Assembly: GCA_003243865.1 (NCBI GenBank)
Contig: QHBQ01000403.1
Location: 1-5,615, forward strand
Source: Candidatus Chloroheliales bacterium
GTDB taxonomy: Bacteria > Chloroflexota > Chloroflexia > QHBQ01
Length of the DNA: 5,615 nucleotides
Reading direction: 5' to 3'
Position numbers and translations under genes: made by a program. The notes beneath the pieces are model-generated. The model searched no databases. It saw only the letters and a program-made list of their open reading frames with translations, and was not told the DNA's origin. Positions 1 to 4,542 of this stretch are shown piece after piece. Within the stretch, counting starts at the first letter, position 1, and each line of letters opens with the position of its first letter.

Positions 1-116
1 CGCAGCTTGCCGAACTGGGGGGTATAGAGGGTCAGCACGCGGTCGGCCTCACCCACATCCACGCGGCGCAGCACCACCGCTTCGCTACGATAAAGTTTAT
101 CTCTGCTTCTTTCCAT
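1..116 (-). CDS. recO: DNA repair protein RecO, N-terminal fragment
   Basis: RecO binds single-stranded DNA and, with RecR, helps load RecA during gap repair by the RecFOR pathway. Only the first 38 codons are inside the window. The minus strand reads ATG at 116-114 and then [18 protein letters not shown], followed by [20 protein letters not shown]. This is the typical opening of RecO: a short basic start, then the first strands of the N-terminal OB fold with the conserved GEADR-hLTLYT-GKL pattern. An AAAGGAA stretch about 15 bases upstream is a plausible but distant ribosome binding site. The gene is transcribed away from purM, and a minus-strand extended -10 lies just upstream. The rest of the OB fold, the helical region and any zinc finger lie outside the window. 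Identification rests on the motif pattern and is fairly firm despite the short length. Confidence 0.85.
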   Translation of the reverse strand, partial: MERSRDKLYRSEAVVLRRVDVGEADRVLTLYTPQFGKL

Positions 117-144
117 GTTCGTCAGTCGGTTTCCTTTCAATATC

Positions 145-153
145 ATTATACCA
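145..153 (-). promoter_or_regulatory. Extended -10 promoter element for recO
   Basis: Read on the minus strand this is TGGTATAAT, a perfect TATAAT with the TGn extension. Transcription would start near 138, giving a leader of about 20 bases before the recO ATG at 116. No good -35 hexamer sits 17 bases upstream (GTGCCT), which is common for extended -10 promoters. Confidence 0.6.
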
Positions 154-160
154 CAAATCC

Positions 161-172
161 TGCCTGTAGGCA
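161..172. promoter_or_regulatory. Palindrome between the recO and purM promoters
   Basis: TGCCT-GT-AGGCA is a perfect inverted repeat with 5-base arms and a 2-base centre. It overlaps the -35 position of the recO promoter and ends five bases before the candidate -35 of purM. That position would suit a small operator, but no regulator can be named and a 5-base arm can occur by chance. Confidence 0.25.
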
Positions 173-176
173 CGTT

Positions 177-205
177 TTGCAGGAGAAGCAAAGATAGGAT
201 ATAAT
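177..205 (+). promoter_or_regulatory. Probable purM-purN promoter
   Basis: A perfect TATAAT (200-205) is preceded at exactly 17 bases by TTGCAG (177-182), which matches only the TTG of the -35 consensus. Transcription would start near 212, leaving a leader of about 140 bases before purM. The start of that leader can form a weak 5-base-pair stem (CCGCA 214-218 with TGCGG 227-231). No known riboswitch fold was recognised in the leader. Confidence 0.5.
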
Positions 206-300
206 CAGCGCAGCCGCAGTGGGTCTTGCGGAAGGTAGACGGATGGTGGCGTGATGACGGCATTGATGCTCACGATGGGCGTGGCTGCACTTCGCCATTC

Positions 301-340
301 ACCCTCACCCCAACCCCTCTCCCTGGAAGGGAGAGGGGAG
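301..340 (+). repeat. Pyrimidine-rich interspersed repeat with perfect hairpin in the purM leader
   Basis: The stretch begins ACCCTCACCCCAACC and contains an 11-base perfect inverted repeat, CCCCTCTCCCT (314-324) and AGGGAGAGGGG (328-338), around a GGA loop. The wording CTCACCCCAACCCCTCTCCC followed by GGGAGAGGGG is that of a short interspersed element seen in many high-GC genomes, where it gives spurious peptides of the type LTPTPLPG. It ends 7 bases before the purM ribosome binding site (AGGAG, 346-350), so the stem would fold directly in front of the site of translation initiation. Confidence 0.75.
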
Positions 341-353
341 AAGTTAGGAGACA

Positions 354-1448
354 ATGGAAGCTTACAAACAGGCAGGCGTGGATATTGACGCCAAGATGCG
401 GGCGCTCGATTTGATGCGCGAGGCGGTGGCCACCACGCATGGGCCAGCCGCGCTGGCGGGCATCGGCCACTTTGGGGGCTTCTTTTCGCTGGCTGAGGCG
501 GACGCGCCCCCCTATCAACAGGTGGGCAGCTACCATGCGCCAGTGCTGGTATCGAGCGCCGACAGCGTCGGCACCAAAATCAAGCTGGCGATACTGCTCG
601 ATCGCCACGATACGGTTGGACAGGACATTGTCAACCATTGCGTCAACGACATCCTGGTTTGCGGCGCGTTTCCGCTCTTCTTCCTCGATTACATTGCGGT
701 CGGCAAGCTGAACAGTGAGCAGGTGGCGACCGTGGTTGGGGGGCTGGCTAAAGCGTGCCGCGAGGCGGGCTGCGCCCTGGTTGGCGGCGAGACCGCCGAG
801 TTGCCCGGCCTCTATCGGGTAGGCGATTACGACCTGGCCGGTTTCGTGGTCGGGATGGTGGAGAAGGAATGCATCATCAATGGCGCAGGCGTGGCTGAGG
901 GTGATGTGGCGCTGGGATTGGCCTCGAATGGGTTGCACACCAACGGATACTCGCTGGCGCGGCGGGCGTTGGGGTTGGATGGCGACGAGGCACAGGCGCG
1001 GGCAATCCTAAACCAGCACTATGACGAACTGGGCGGCACCCTGGCTGATGCGCTGCTAGCGGCGCATCGCTCCTACTTGCCTGCCTTGCGCCCCATCCTG
1101 GAAGCGGCGGCCAGCGACACCCAAGCACCGCAGATTAAGGCCCTGGCCCACATTACTGGCGGTGGGTTGGTAGACAACGTGCCGCGCGTGCTGCCGCCCG
1201 CCGTAGCGGTGCAGTTCGAGCAGGCCGCTTGGGAAGTGCCGCCTATCTTCAAGCTGATCCAGCAGCGCGGCGGTGTCAGTGCGGCGGAGATGTACCGCGT
1301 GTTCAACATGGGCATCGGCATGGTCATCATTGCAACGCCAGCCGACACCGCACGGCTGCGGTCCGAACTCCCCGAAGCGCGGGTCATAGGCAAGGTGGTG
1401 AAGCGGGCAGCGGCGGACGCGCCGCAGGTGGAAATAGTAGAAAGTTAA
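354..1448 (+). CDS. purM: Phosphoribosylformylglycinamidine cyclo-ligase (AIR synthetase)
   Basis: PurM closes the imidazole ring in purine synthesis: FGAM plus ATP gives AIR, ADP and phosphate, in the cytoplasm. The 364-residue product shows the family signatures in order: the opening YKQAGVDIDA, DSVGTKIKLA (residues 70-79), HDTVGQDIVNHCVNDILVCG (about residues 84-103, with CVND at 96-99), LFFLDYIAVGKL, GGETAELPG (144-152), DYDLAGFVVGMVEK, SNGLHTNGYSLARR and HITGGGL (266-272), then FNMGIGM near the C-terminus. This covers the ATP-binding N-domain and the C-domain of the PurM/PurL superfamily, so the enzyme looks complete and active. It is slightly longer than the usual 330-350 residues. The ATG start is supported by the conserved opening and by AGGAG only three bases upstream, a short spacing. 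The stop codon lies inside the first unit of a heptanucleotide array, and purN starts 17 bases later, so the two are probably co-transcribed. Confidence 0.97.
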   Translation: MEAYKQAGVDIDAKMRALDLMREAVATTHGPAALAGIGHFGGFFSLAEADAPPYQQVGSYHAPVLVSSADSVGTKIKLAILLDRHDTVGQDIVNHCVNDILVCGAFPLFFLDYIAVGKLNSEQVATVVGGLAKACREAGCALVGGETAELPGLYRVGDYDLAGFVVGMVEKECIINGAGVAEGDVALGLASNGLHTNGYSLARRALGLDGDEAQARAILNQHYDELGGTLADALLAAHRSYLPALRPILEAAASDTQAPQIKALAHITGGGLVDNVPRVLPPAVAVQFEQAAWEVPPIFKLIQQRGGVSAAEMYRVFNMGIGMVIIATPADTARLRSELPEARVIGKVVKRAAADAPQVEIVES

Positions 1449-1468
1449 AAGTTGAAAGTTGAAAGTTG
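1441..1468 (+). repeat. Heptanucleotide array AAAGTTR x4 at the purM-purN junction
   Basis: Four adjoining 7-base units: AAAGTTA once (1441-1447), then AAAGTTG three times (1448-1468). The purM stop TAA (1446-1448) straddles units one and two. The TTG at 1466-1468, the only usual start codon available to purN, is the end of unit four. A GATA linker (1469-1472) separates this array from a second heptad array. The array has no spacers and is not a CRISPR. Confidence 0.9.
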
Positions 1469-2119
1469 GATAACTCAAAACTCAAAACTCAAAACTCAAA
1501 ACTCAAGAAAATCGGCGTGCTGGTCAGCGGGCGGGGGTCAAATCTGCAAGCGCTACTCGATGCCTGCGCGGGCGGCGAACTGGCGGGGCTGGCCGAGGTC
1601 GCGCTGGTGATTAGCAACCATGCAGATGTCCTGGCCCTGGAGCGGGCCGCAAAGGCCGGGGTGCGAACGCTGATAATGGAGCGGGCCAGCTACGAAAGTA
1701 AGTTCGCGCAGCACATGGCTTGGGCGCTGGCGTTGCGTGAGGCGGGGATAGAGTTGGTGGTGACGGCGGGGTTCGATCGCATCATTGACCCGCAAGCGCT
1801 ATGCGAGTTTCCTGGGCCGGTGATGAACATCCATCCTTCGCTGCTGCCTGCTTTCGGCGGCGGGCTGCACGCGGTGGCCGACGCGCTTGCTTATGGCGTA
1901 AAGGTATCGGGATGCACGGTACACTTCACCACCATAGATGATGCGGTAGACGCTGGGCCAATTATCGCGCAGGCAGCAGTGCCGGTGCTTGACGATGACG
2001 ATGGGGAGAAGCTGGCAGCACGGATACTGGCCGAGGAGCATCGCCTGCTGGTGCAGGCAGTCGCCTGGTGGTGCCAGGGGCGGATTCGGGTGCAGGAGCG
2101 GCGGGTCTATGTCGAGTGA
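1466..2119 (+). CDS. purN: Phosphoribosylglycinamide formyltransferase (GAR transformylase)
   Basis: PurN transfers the formyl group of 10-formyl-tetrahydrofolate to GAR, giving FGAR, the third step of purine synthesis. The 217-residue frame shows the whole formyltransferase fold: KKIGVLVSGRGSNLQALLDA (residues 14-33) with the phosphate-binding SGRGSNL loop, TAGFDRII, MNIHPSLLPAFGGGLH (from 120) and VDAGPIIAQAAVP (from about 161). The catalytic triad Asn-His-Asp is visible as N121, H123 and D162, corresponding to E. coli N106, H108 and D144. The core normally starts one or two residues before IGVLVSG. Here the only usual in-frame start after the stop at 1460-1462 is TTG at 1466, which adds a 7-residue-period stretch DNSKLKTQNSKLK encoded by repeats. 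No good ribosome binding site precedes it, so translation may be coupled to purM. The stop codon is the first triplet of another tandem repeat. Function is firm, the exact start less so. Confidence 0.93.
   Translation: MDNSKLKTQNSKLKKIGVLVSGRGSNLQALLDACAGGELAGLAEVALVISNHADVLALERAAKAGVRTLIMERASYESKFAQHMAWALALREAGIELVVTAGFDRIIDPQALCEFPGPVMNIHPSLLPAFGGGLHAVADALAYGVKVSGCTVHFTTIDDAVDAGPIIAQAAVPVLDDDDGEKLAARILAEEHRLLVQAVAWWCQGRIRVQERRVYVE
1473..1507 (+). repeat. Heptanucleotide array ACTCAAA x4 plus a variant unit inside purN
   Basis: Four perfect 7-base units ACTCAAA (1473-1500) are followed by ACTCAAG (1501-1507). Because 7 is not a multiple of 3, the array is read in all three frames in turn and gives the 21-base, 7-residue period NSKLKTQ. 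It lies between the only usual purN start codon and the catalytic core, so a change of one unit would shift the reading frame of the enzyme. Confidence 0.9.
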
Positions 2120-2144
2120 GGAGTGATGAGTGAGGAGTGATGAA
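2117..2144 (+). repeat. 14-base tandem repeat beginning at the purN stop codon
   Basis: TGAGGAGTGATGAG (2117-2130) is followed directly by a second copy differing only in the last base (2131-2144). Each copy is itself built from TGAGGAG and TGATGAG/TGATGAA half-units, so it is close to a heptad array. The first TGA is the stop codon of purN, so the repeat forms the end of that gene. Confidence 0.85.
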
Positions 2145-2159
2145 TGTTGAACTGCCGTA

Positions 2160-2180
2160 AGGGCGTGTGGCGCACGCCCT
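2160..2180 (+). terminator. Hairpin downstream of purN, possible terminator
   Basis: AGGGCGTG (2160-2167) and CACGCCCT (2173-2180) form an 8-base-pair GC-rich stem with a 5-base loop, 40 bases after the purN stop. No run of T follows, so it is not a canonical intrinsic terminator. A second small stem, AGCCG-GAT-CGGCT (2189-2201), follows. Position between the purN end and the next promoter favours a role in ending or stabilising the purMN transcript. Confidence 0.4.
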
Positions 2181-2219
2181 GTGGATATAGCCGGATCGGC
2201 TGGTTATGGCGCTGATATA

Positions 2220-2248
2220 TTGACAGGCGCAAGTAGCTGATGTATGAT
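2220..2248 (+). promoter_or_regulatory. Near-consensus sigma-70 promoter for the lamin-tail operon
   Basis: A perfect TTGACA (2220-2225) is followed at 17 bases by TATGAT (2243-2248), five of six matches to TATAAT. This is the best promoter in the window. Transcription would start near 2255, about 100 bases before the preferred start of the next gene. It makes the downstream genes a unit separate from purMN. Confidence 0.7.
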
Positions 2249-2342
2249 TATGTCAAAGAGATTAGTAGAGATAAATGATTAAAGAATGTAAAACGCTGAC
2301 CTCTTCATCTTTAATTTTTGTTCCCTTTAATTTCCGACGCTC

Positions 2343-2350
2343 AAGGAGGG
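2343..2350 (+). promoter_or_regulatory. Strong ribosome binding site deciding a TTG start
   Basis: AAGGAGGG lies five bases before TTG at 2356 and is the strongest Shine-Dalgarno sequence in the window. It favours this TTG over the in-frame ATG at 2275, whose upstream region has only a weak TAGAG and sits about 20 bases from the predicted transcription start. Starting at 2356 also yields a textbook signal peptide without the 27-residue extension. Confidence 0.65.
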
Positions 2351-2355
2351 CCAAC

Positions 2356-3330
2356 TTGACTAAGCTCTTGCAGAGACGGTGGCTGGGGTGGAGCATAGCG
2401 CTGGTGGCGCTGATGCTGGCGCTGCTGACATTTGCCAGGAGCGCAGCGGCGGCCTCGCCTTCGCTGGTGATCAACGAGGTGTACGCGCCAGTCGAGGGCG
2501 ACCCGGCGGTGCAGTGGGTGGAAATCTACAATCGCAGTGACATACCGCTGCTGCTCGATGGTTGGAAGCTGCGCACCGCGCAGAATGAGTACCCGCTGCC
2601 AACCGTTACCATCTCGCCAACCGGCTACCTGCTGGTGACGTTTTCGCGAGTGGGCGTGATGGCGCAGTTCAGCACGATACTGCCAGAGGGAGCAGTGATT
2701 GCCGACCTCGGCCTAAATGCTGGCACCCTGAATCCCAGCGCCGATATGCTCGCCCTGATCAGCCCCGCCGGGCTGATCGTTGACCAGATGAACTGGGGCC
2801 AGCCCGACAGCAAGTGGAAGTATTACAACGCGGCGCTCTGGCCGACAGGCATTGCTCCGCTCACCGACCCCAGTAAGAGCATCGGGCGCACCTGGAGCAG
2901 CGAGGGCAAGGACACCGACAGCCCCGGCGACTTCAGCGTGCATGATACCTACTCTCCCGGCGGGCCGGTCATGGCCGCCGCTGATCCCACCCCTTTTCTC
3001 AAAGAGCCAACCGATGTAATATCCTGGGCAGCCGGGTTGCTACTCTGGCTCGCTTTCATCGTTGCGGCGTTTATTGCCCGCCGCCTCCAGAACCTGTCGG
3101 GGCAGCGCACTTACTGGCAGGCGCTGCTGATTGCTCCCAGCGGCATCGCCATCTACACCATCATTCAGGGCCTGGCCTTCAGCCAGGGACGGGCGCTGAA
3201 TGATAGCGAAAAGTGGACCGGCTTCACCATCCTCTTTCTCAGCGCGGTGCTGTGCTTCTACGTCATCGCCATCTTCAGCCAAATCGCCAATCACTACTGG
3301 AGGCAAGTAAATGAACGGCCTGATTATTGA
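2356..3330 (+). CDS. Secreted lamin-tail-domain protein with C-terminal membrane helices
   Basis: The 324-residue product, counted from TTG 2356, starts with a signal peptide: basic MTKLLQRRW, a hydrophobic core SIALVALMLALLTFA, and a likely cleavage after RSAAAA. Residues 36 to about 145 match the lamin tail (LTD) pattern: LVINEVYAP, then WVEIYNRSD (54-62), LDGWKL (67-72) and a SPTGYLLVTF strand, an immunoglobulin-like beta fold. A Ser/Gly/Pro-rich segment follows, then three predicted membrane helices near 221-241, 256-276 and 289-309. Bacterial LTD proteins are usually exported and thought to mediate envelope or surface binding, but the ligand here is unknown. The LTD would face outside, anchored by the helices. 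An upstream in-frame ATG at 2275 would give 351 residues. The 3' end overlaps the next gene by 20 bases, so the two are probably translated together. The domain call is good; the cellular role is unknown. Confidence 0.8.
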   Translation: MTKLLQRRWLGWSIALVALMLALLTFARSAAAASPSLVINEVYAPVEGDPAVQWVEIYNRSDIPLLLDGWKLRTAQNEYPLPTVTISPTGYLLVTFSRVGVMAQFSTILPEGAVIADLGLNAGTLNPSADMLALISPAGLIVDQMNWGQPDSKWKYYNAALWPTGIAPLTDPSKSIGRTWSSEGKDTDSPGDFSVHDTYSPGGPVMAAADPTPFLKEPTDVISWAAGLLLWLAFIVAAFIARRLQNLSGQRTYWQALLIAPSGIAIYTIIQGLAFSQGRALNDSEKWTGFTILFLSAVLCFYVIAIFSQIANHYWRQVNERPDY

Positions 3331-3664
3331 CTGGTTCACGATGCCCGCGCTGATCCTCGAAATCGGCGTGCTGCTACTAGCGCTGGCCCTGTTCCGCTAC
3401 GCCCGCGTGCTGGGCGAATTGCTGGAGATCATCCAAAAGCCGCCACTGGAGGTACTGGTGATGGTCGCCGCGGTGGTGCTGATCCTCACCTTCGTCATCC
3501 CCAACTACATCGCCAGTGCGATCTTCTCCCCCAACCTGACCGCCAACGCGCAGATGAAGGTCTACCTCGACATCTTCCGCGCTGTCTCGTTCATCGGGAT
3601 GCTGGTCGCCTCGGTATTGGTGGCGATCCCGAGTATGCTCTACCTGTTGTGGACATCACGATGA
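3311..3664 (+). CDS. Small three-helix membrane protein of unknown function
   Basis: A 117-residue hydrophobic protein with three predicted membrane helices, roughly residues 12-28, 47-69 and 91-113. The first loop, RYARVLGELLEIIQKPP, is basic and amphipathic, and the second, NLTANAQMKVYLDIFR, is short and polar. No signature residues or known family could be recognised. The ATG has a clear GGAGG seven bases upstream (3299-3303), and the gene begins 20 bases before the end of the lamin-tail gene. This overlap suggests translational coupling and possibly a complex in which this protein pairs with the C-terminal helices of its neighbour. That partnership is an inference from gene arrangement alone. 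Confidence 0.75.
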   Translation: MNGLIIDWFTMPALILEIGVLLLALALFRYARVLGELLEIIQKPPLEVLVMVAAVVLILTFVIPNYIASAIFSPNLTANAQMKVYLDIFRAVSFIGMLVASVLVAIPSMLYLLWTSR

Positions 3665-3725
3665 ACGGGCGAAGGCATGAGGCGTGAGCCACGAGTGGGG
3701 TTCACATGGTGCGTTTAATCTGCGT

Positions 3726-3738
3726 AGGGGCGAGCCAC
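3726..3738 (+). repeat. 13-base direct repeat AGGGGCGAGCCAC, copy 1
   Basis: This sequence recurs exactly at 4503-4515, 777 bases downstream, so the two copies enclose the DUF1801 gene pair. It resembles the GTAGGGGCGA-type short interspersed elements known from several high-GC phyla. It lies in the 109-base gap between the membrane protein gene and the first DUF1801 gene. That gap also holds a 7-base-pair stem with one G-T pair (3684-3690 with 3699-3705) and no convincing promoter. Confidence 0.7.
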
Positions 3739-3773
3739 CACCCGCTCTGCTGACTTATCGAGAGGAGCTAGCT

Positions 3774-4133
3774 ATGGACGAGCAGGTTCGTGAGTATATC
3801 GGTAGGCACAATGCGAAGGTGCAGGAACTGGCCCTGCGACTGCATGAGTTGGTGCTGAGTACCGTGCCAGGGATAAATGAGCGCTTCCACACCGGCTACC
3901 AGATGATCATGTACGGCGAGGGTGAGCGGTTGAGCGACCAGCCGATGTATATCGCGTTGATGAAGGACAGTGTGAACCTCGGCTTCATACGCGGCACGCA
4001 ACTGCCCGACCCTCAGCATAAGCTGCGCGGCACCGGCAAGACGGGTCGCCATGTGAAGATTAGCAAGCCGGAGGATGTTGACGATGCCGCACTGCCCGAA
4101 CTAATCAGGGCGGCGACGACAGACAGCAAGTGA
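3774..4133 (+). CDS. DUF1801 (YdhG-like) protein, first copy
   Basis: A 119-residue cytoplasmic protein with the DUF1801 pattern: an N-terminal helix pair with LALRLHELVLSTVPG, a central YQMIMYGEG, then MYIALMKDSVNLGFIRGTQL and LRGTGKTGRHVKI near the C-terminus. The family is small, alpha/beta, and mostly uncharacterised. A Bacillus subtilis member, YdhG, has been described as a frataxin-like iron chaperone, but that role should not be assumed here. The ATG at 3774 is preferred because AGGAG (3763-3767) lies six bases upstream and the protein then has the usual family length. A GTG at 3684 would add 30 residues translated from repeat-like sequence. From residue 67 to 114 it aligns without gaps to the second copy with 28 of 48 identical residues, indicating an old tandem duplication. 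The stop is 7 bases before the next start. Confidence 0.85.
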   Translation: MDEQVREYIGRHNAKVQELALRLHELVLSTVPGINERFHTGYQMIMYGEGERLSDQPMYIALMKDSVNLGFIRGTQLPDPQHKLRGTGKTGRHVKISKPEDVDDAALPELIRAATTDSK

Positions 4134-4140
4134 GGCGCGA

Positions 4141-4542
4141 ATGAGCGACCCAATCGAGGAGCTACTGACCGCTTATAGCCCGCAGGTACGCGACCTCGCG
4201 CTGCGGCTGCGGGCGCTGGTGCTTGAGCTGCAGCCCGATGCGGTGGAACAGGTGGACACCGCTGACAAGCTAATCGGCTATGGCAAGGGGCGCAAGATGG
4301 CTAGCCTGGTGTGCGTGATCATCCCCTATCGGAACTGGGTGAATCTCGGCTTCGCCCGAGGCACCGAACTACCCGACCCCCACGGGCGACTGATTGGCAG
4401 CGGCAAGCACGCCCGTCATGTGAAGGTCGCCAGCACTGAGGACATTGACCCGGCGGTGCTGCGGCCCTTGCTTGAAGCGGCGTGGGCAAAGTTAAGCGTT
4501 CAAGGGGCGAGCCACTCCGCCCTCAATAGAAAGGGAGCATGG
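4141..4542 (+). CDS. DUF1801 protein, second copy, without a stop codon and in frame with purH
   Basis: The frame starts with ATG 4141, preceded by GAGG five bases upstream, and encodes a DUF1801 domain of about 120 residues: DLALRLRALVL, DKLIGYGKG, NWVNLGFARGTELPDP, IGSGKHARHVKV and a final LLEAAWAKL. VNLGF starts at residue 67 in both paralogues, and the first copy ends at residue 119. Here no stop occurs at that point. The frame runs on through a 14-residue linker, QGASHSALNRKGAW (residues 121-134), into the PurH methionine (residue 135) and remains open to the window end. The end given here is the domain boundary, not a stop. Two products are possible: a DUF1801-PurH fusion from 4141, and separate PurH from an internal start. 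Loss of the stop coincides with a 13-base repeat starting at 4503. A sequencing error that removed a stop cannot be excluded. Confidence 0.8.
4503..4524 (+). repeat. 13-base direct repeat AGGGGCGAGCCAC, copy 2, within a small hairpin
   Basis: The first 13 bases (4503-4515) are identical to 3726-3738. GGGCG (4505-4509) can pair with CGCCC (4518-4522), extended by a G-T pair, giving a 5-6-base-pair stem in front of the purH ribosome binding site. It starts within three bases of where the second DUF1801 domain should end and encodes part of the linker to PurH. Confidence 0.7.
4531..4537 (+). promoter_or_regulatory. Internal ribosome binding site for purH
   Basis: AAGGGAG ends five bases before ATG 4543, the expected PurH start. 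A nearer ATG at 4539 is out of frame and leads to an unrelated frame ending at 4832. The site would allow PurH to be made alone even though the upstream frame reads into it. Confidence 0.55.

Noticed and set aside
206..300. Purine or other riboswitch in the purM leader
   Set aside because: Only a weak 5-base-pair stem was found; no conserved purine-aptamer core or three-way junction could be recognised.
226..414. A 62-residue plus-strand frame over the purM leader containing FTLTPTPLPGRERG
   Set aside because: This is the typical spurious translation of the interspersed hairpin repeat and it overlaps the purM start out of frame.
270..938. A 222-residue open frame on the minus strand over purM
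   Set aside because: It is antisense to clearly conserved PurM sequence, starts and ends in no functional context, and its C-terminus is the translation of the pyrimidine-rich repeat.
1441..1507. CRISPR array
   Set aside because: Units are 7 bases long and adjoin without spacers, so they are simple tandem arrays.
3701..3719. TTCACA and TTTAAT as a promoter for the DUF1801 genes
   Set aside because: The two hexamers are only 7 bases apart, far below the 16-18 needed, and no -35-like hexamer lies at the right distance from TTTAAT.
3684..3773. GTG 3684 as start of the first DUF1801 gene
   Set aside because: The extra 30 residues come from repeat-like, hairpin-forming sequence, and ATG 3774 has a better ribosome binding site and the usual family length.
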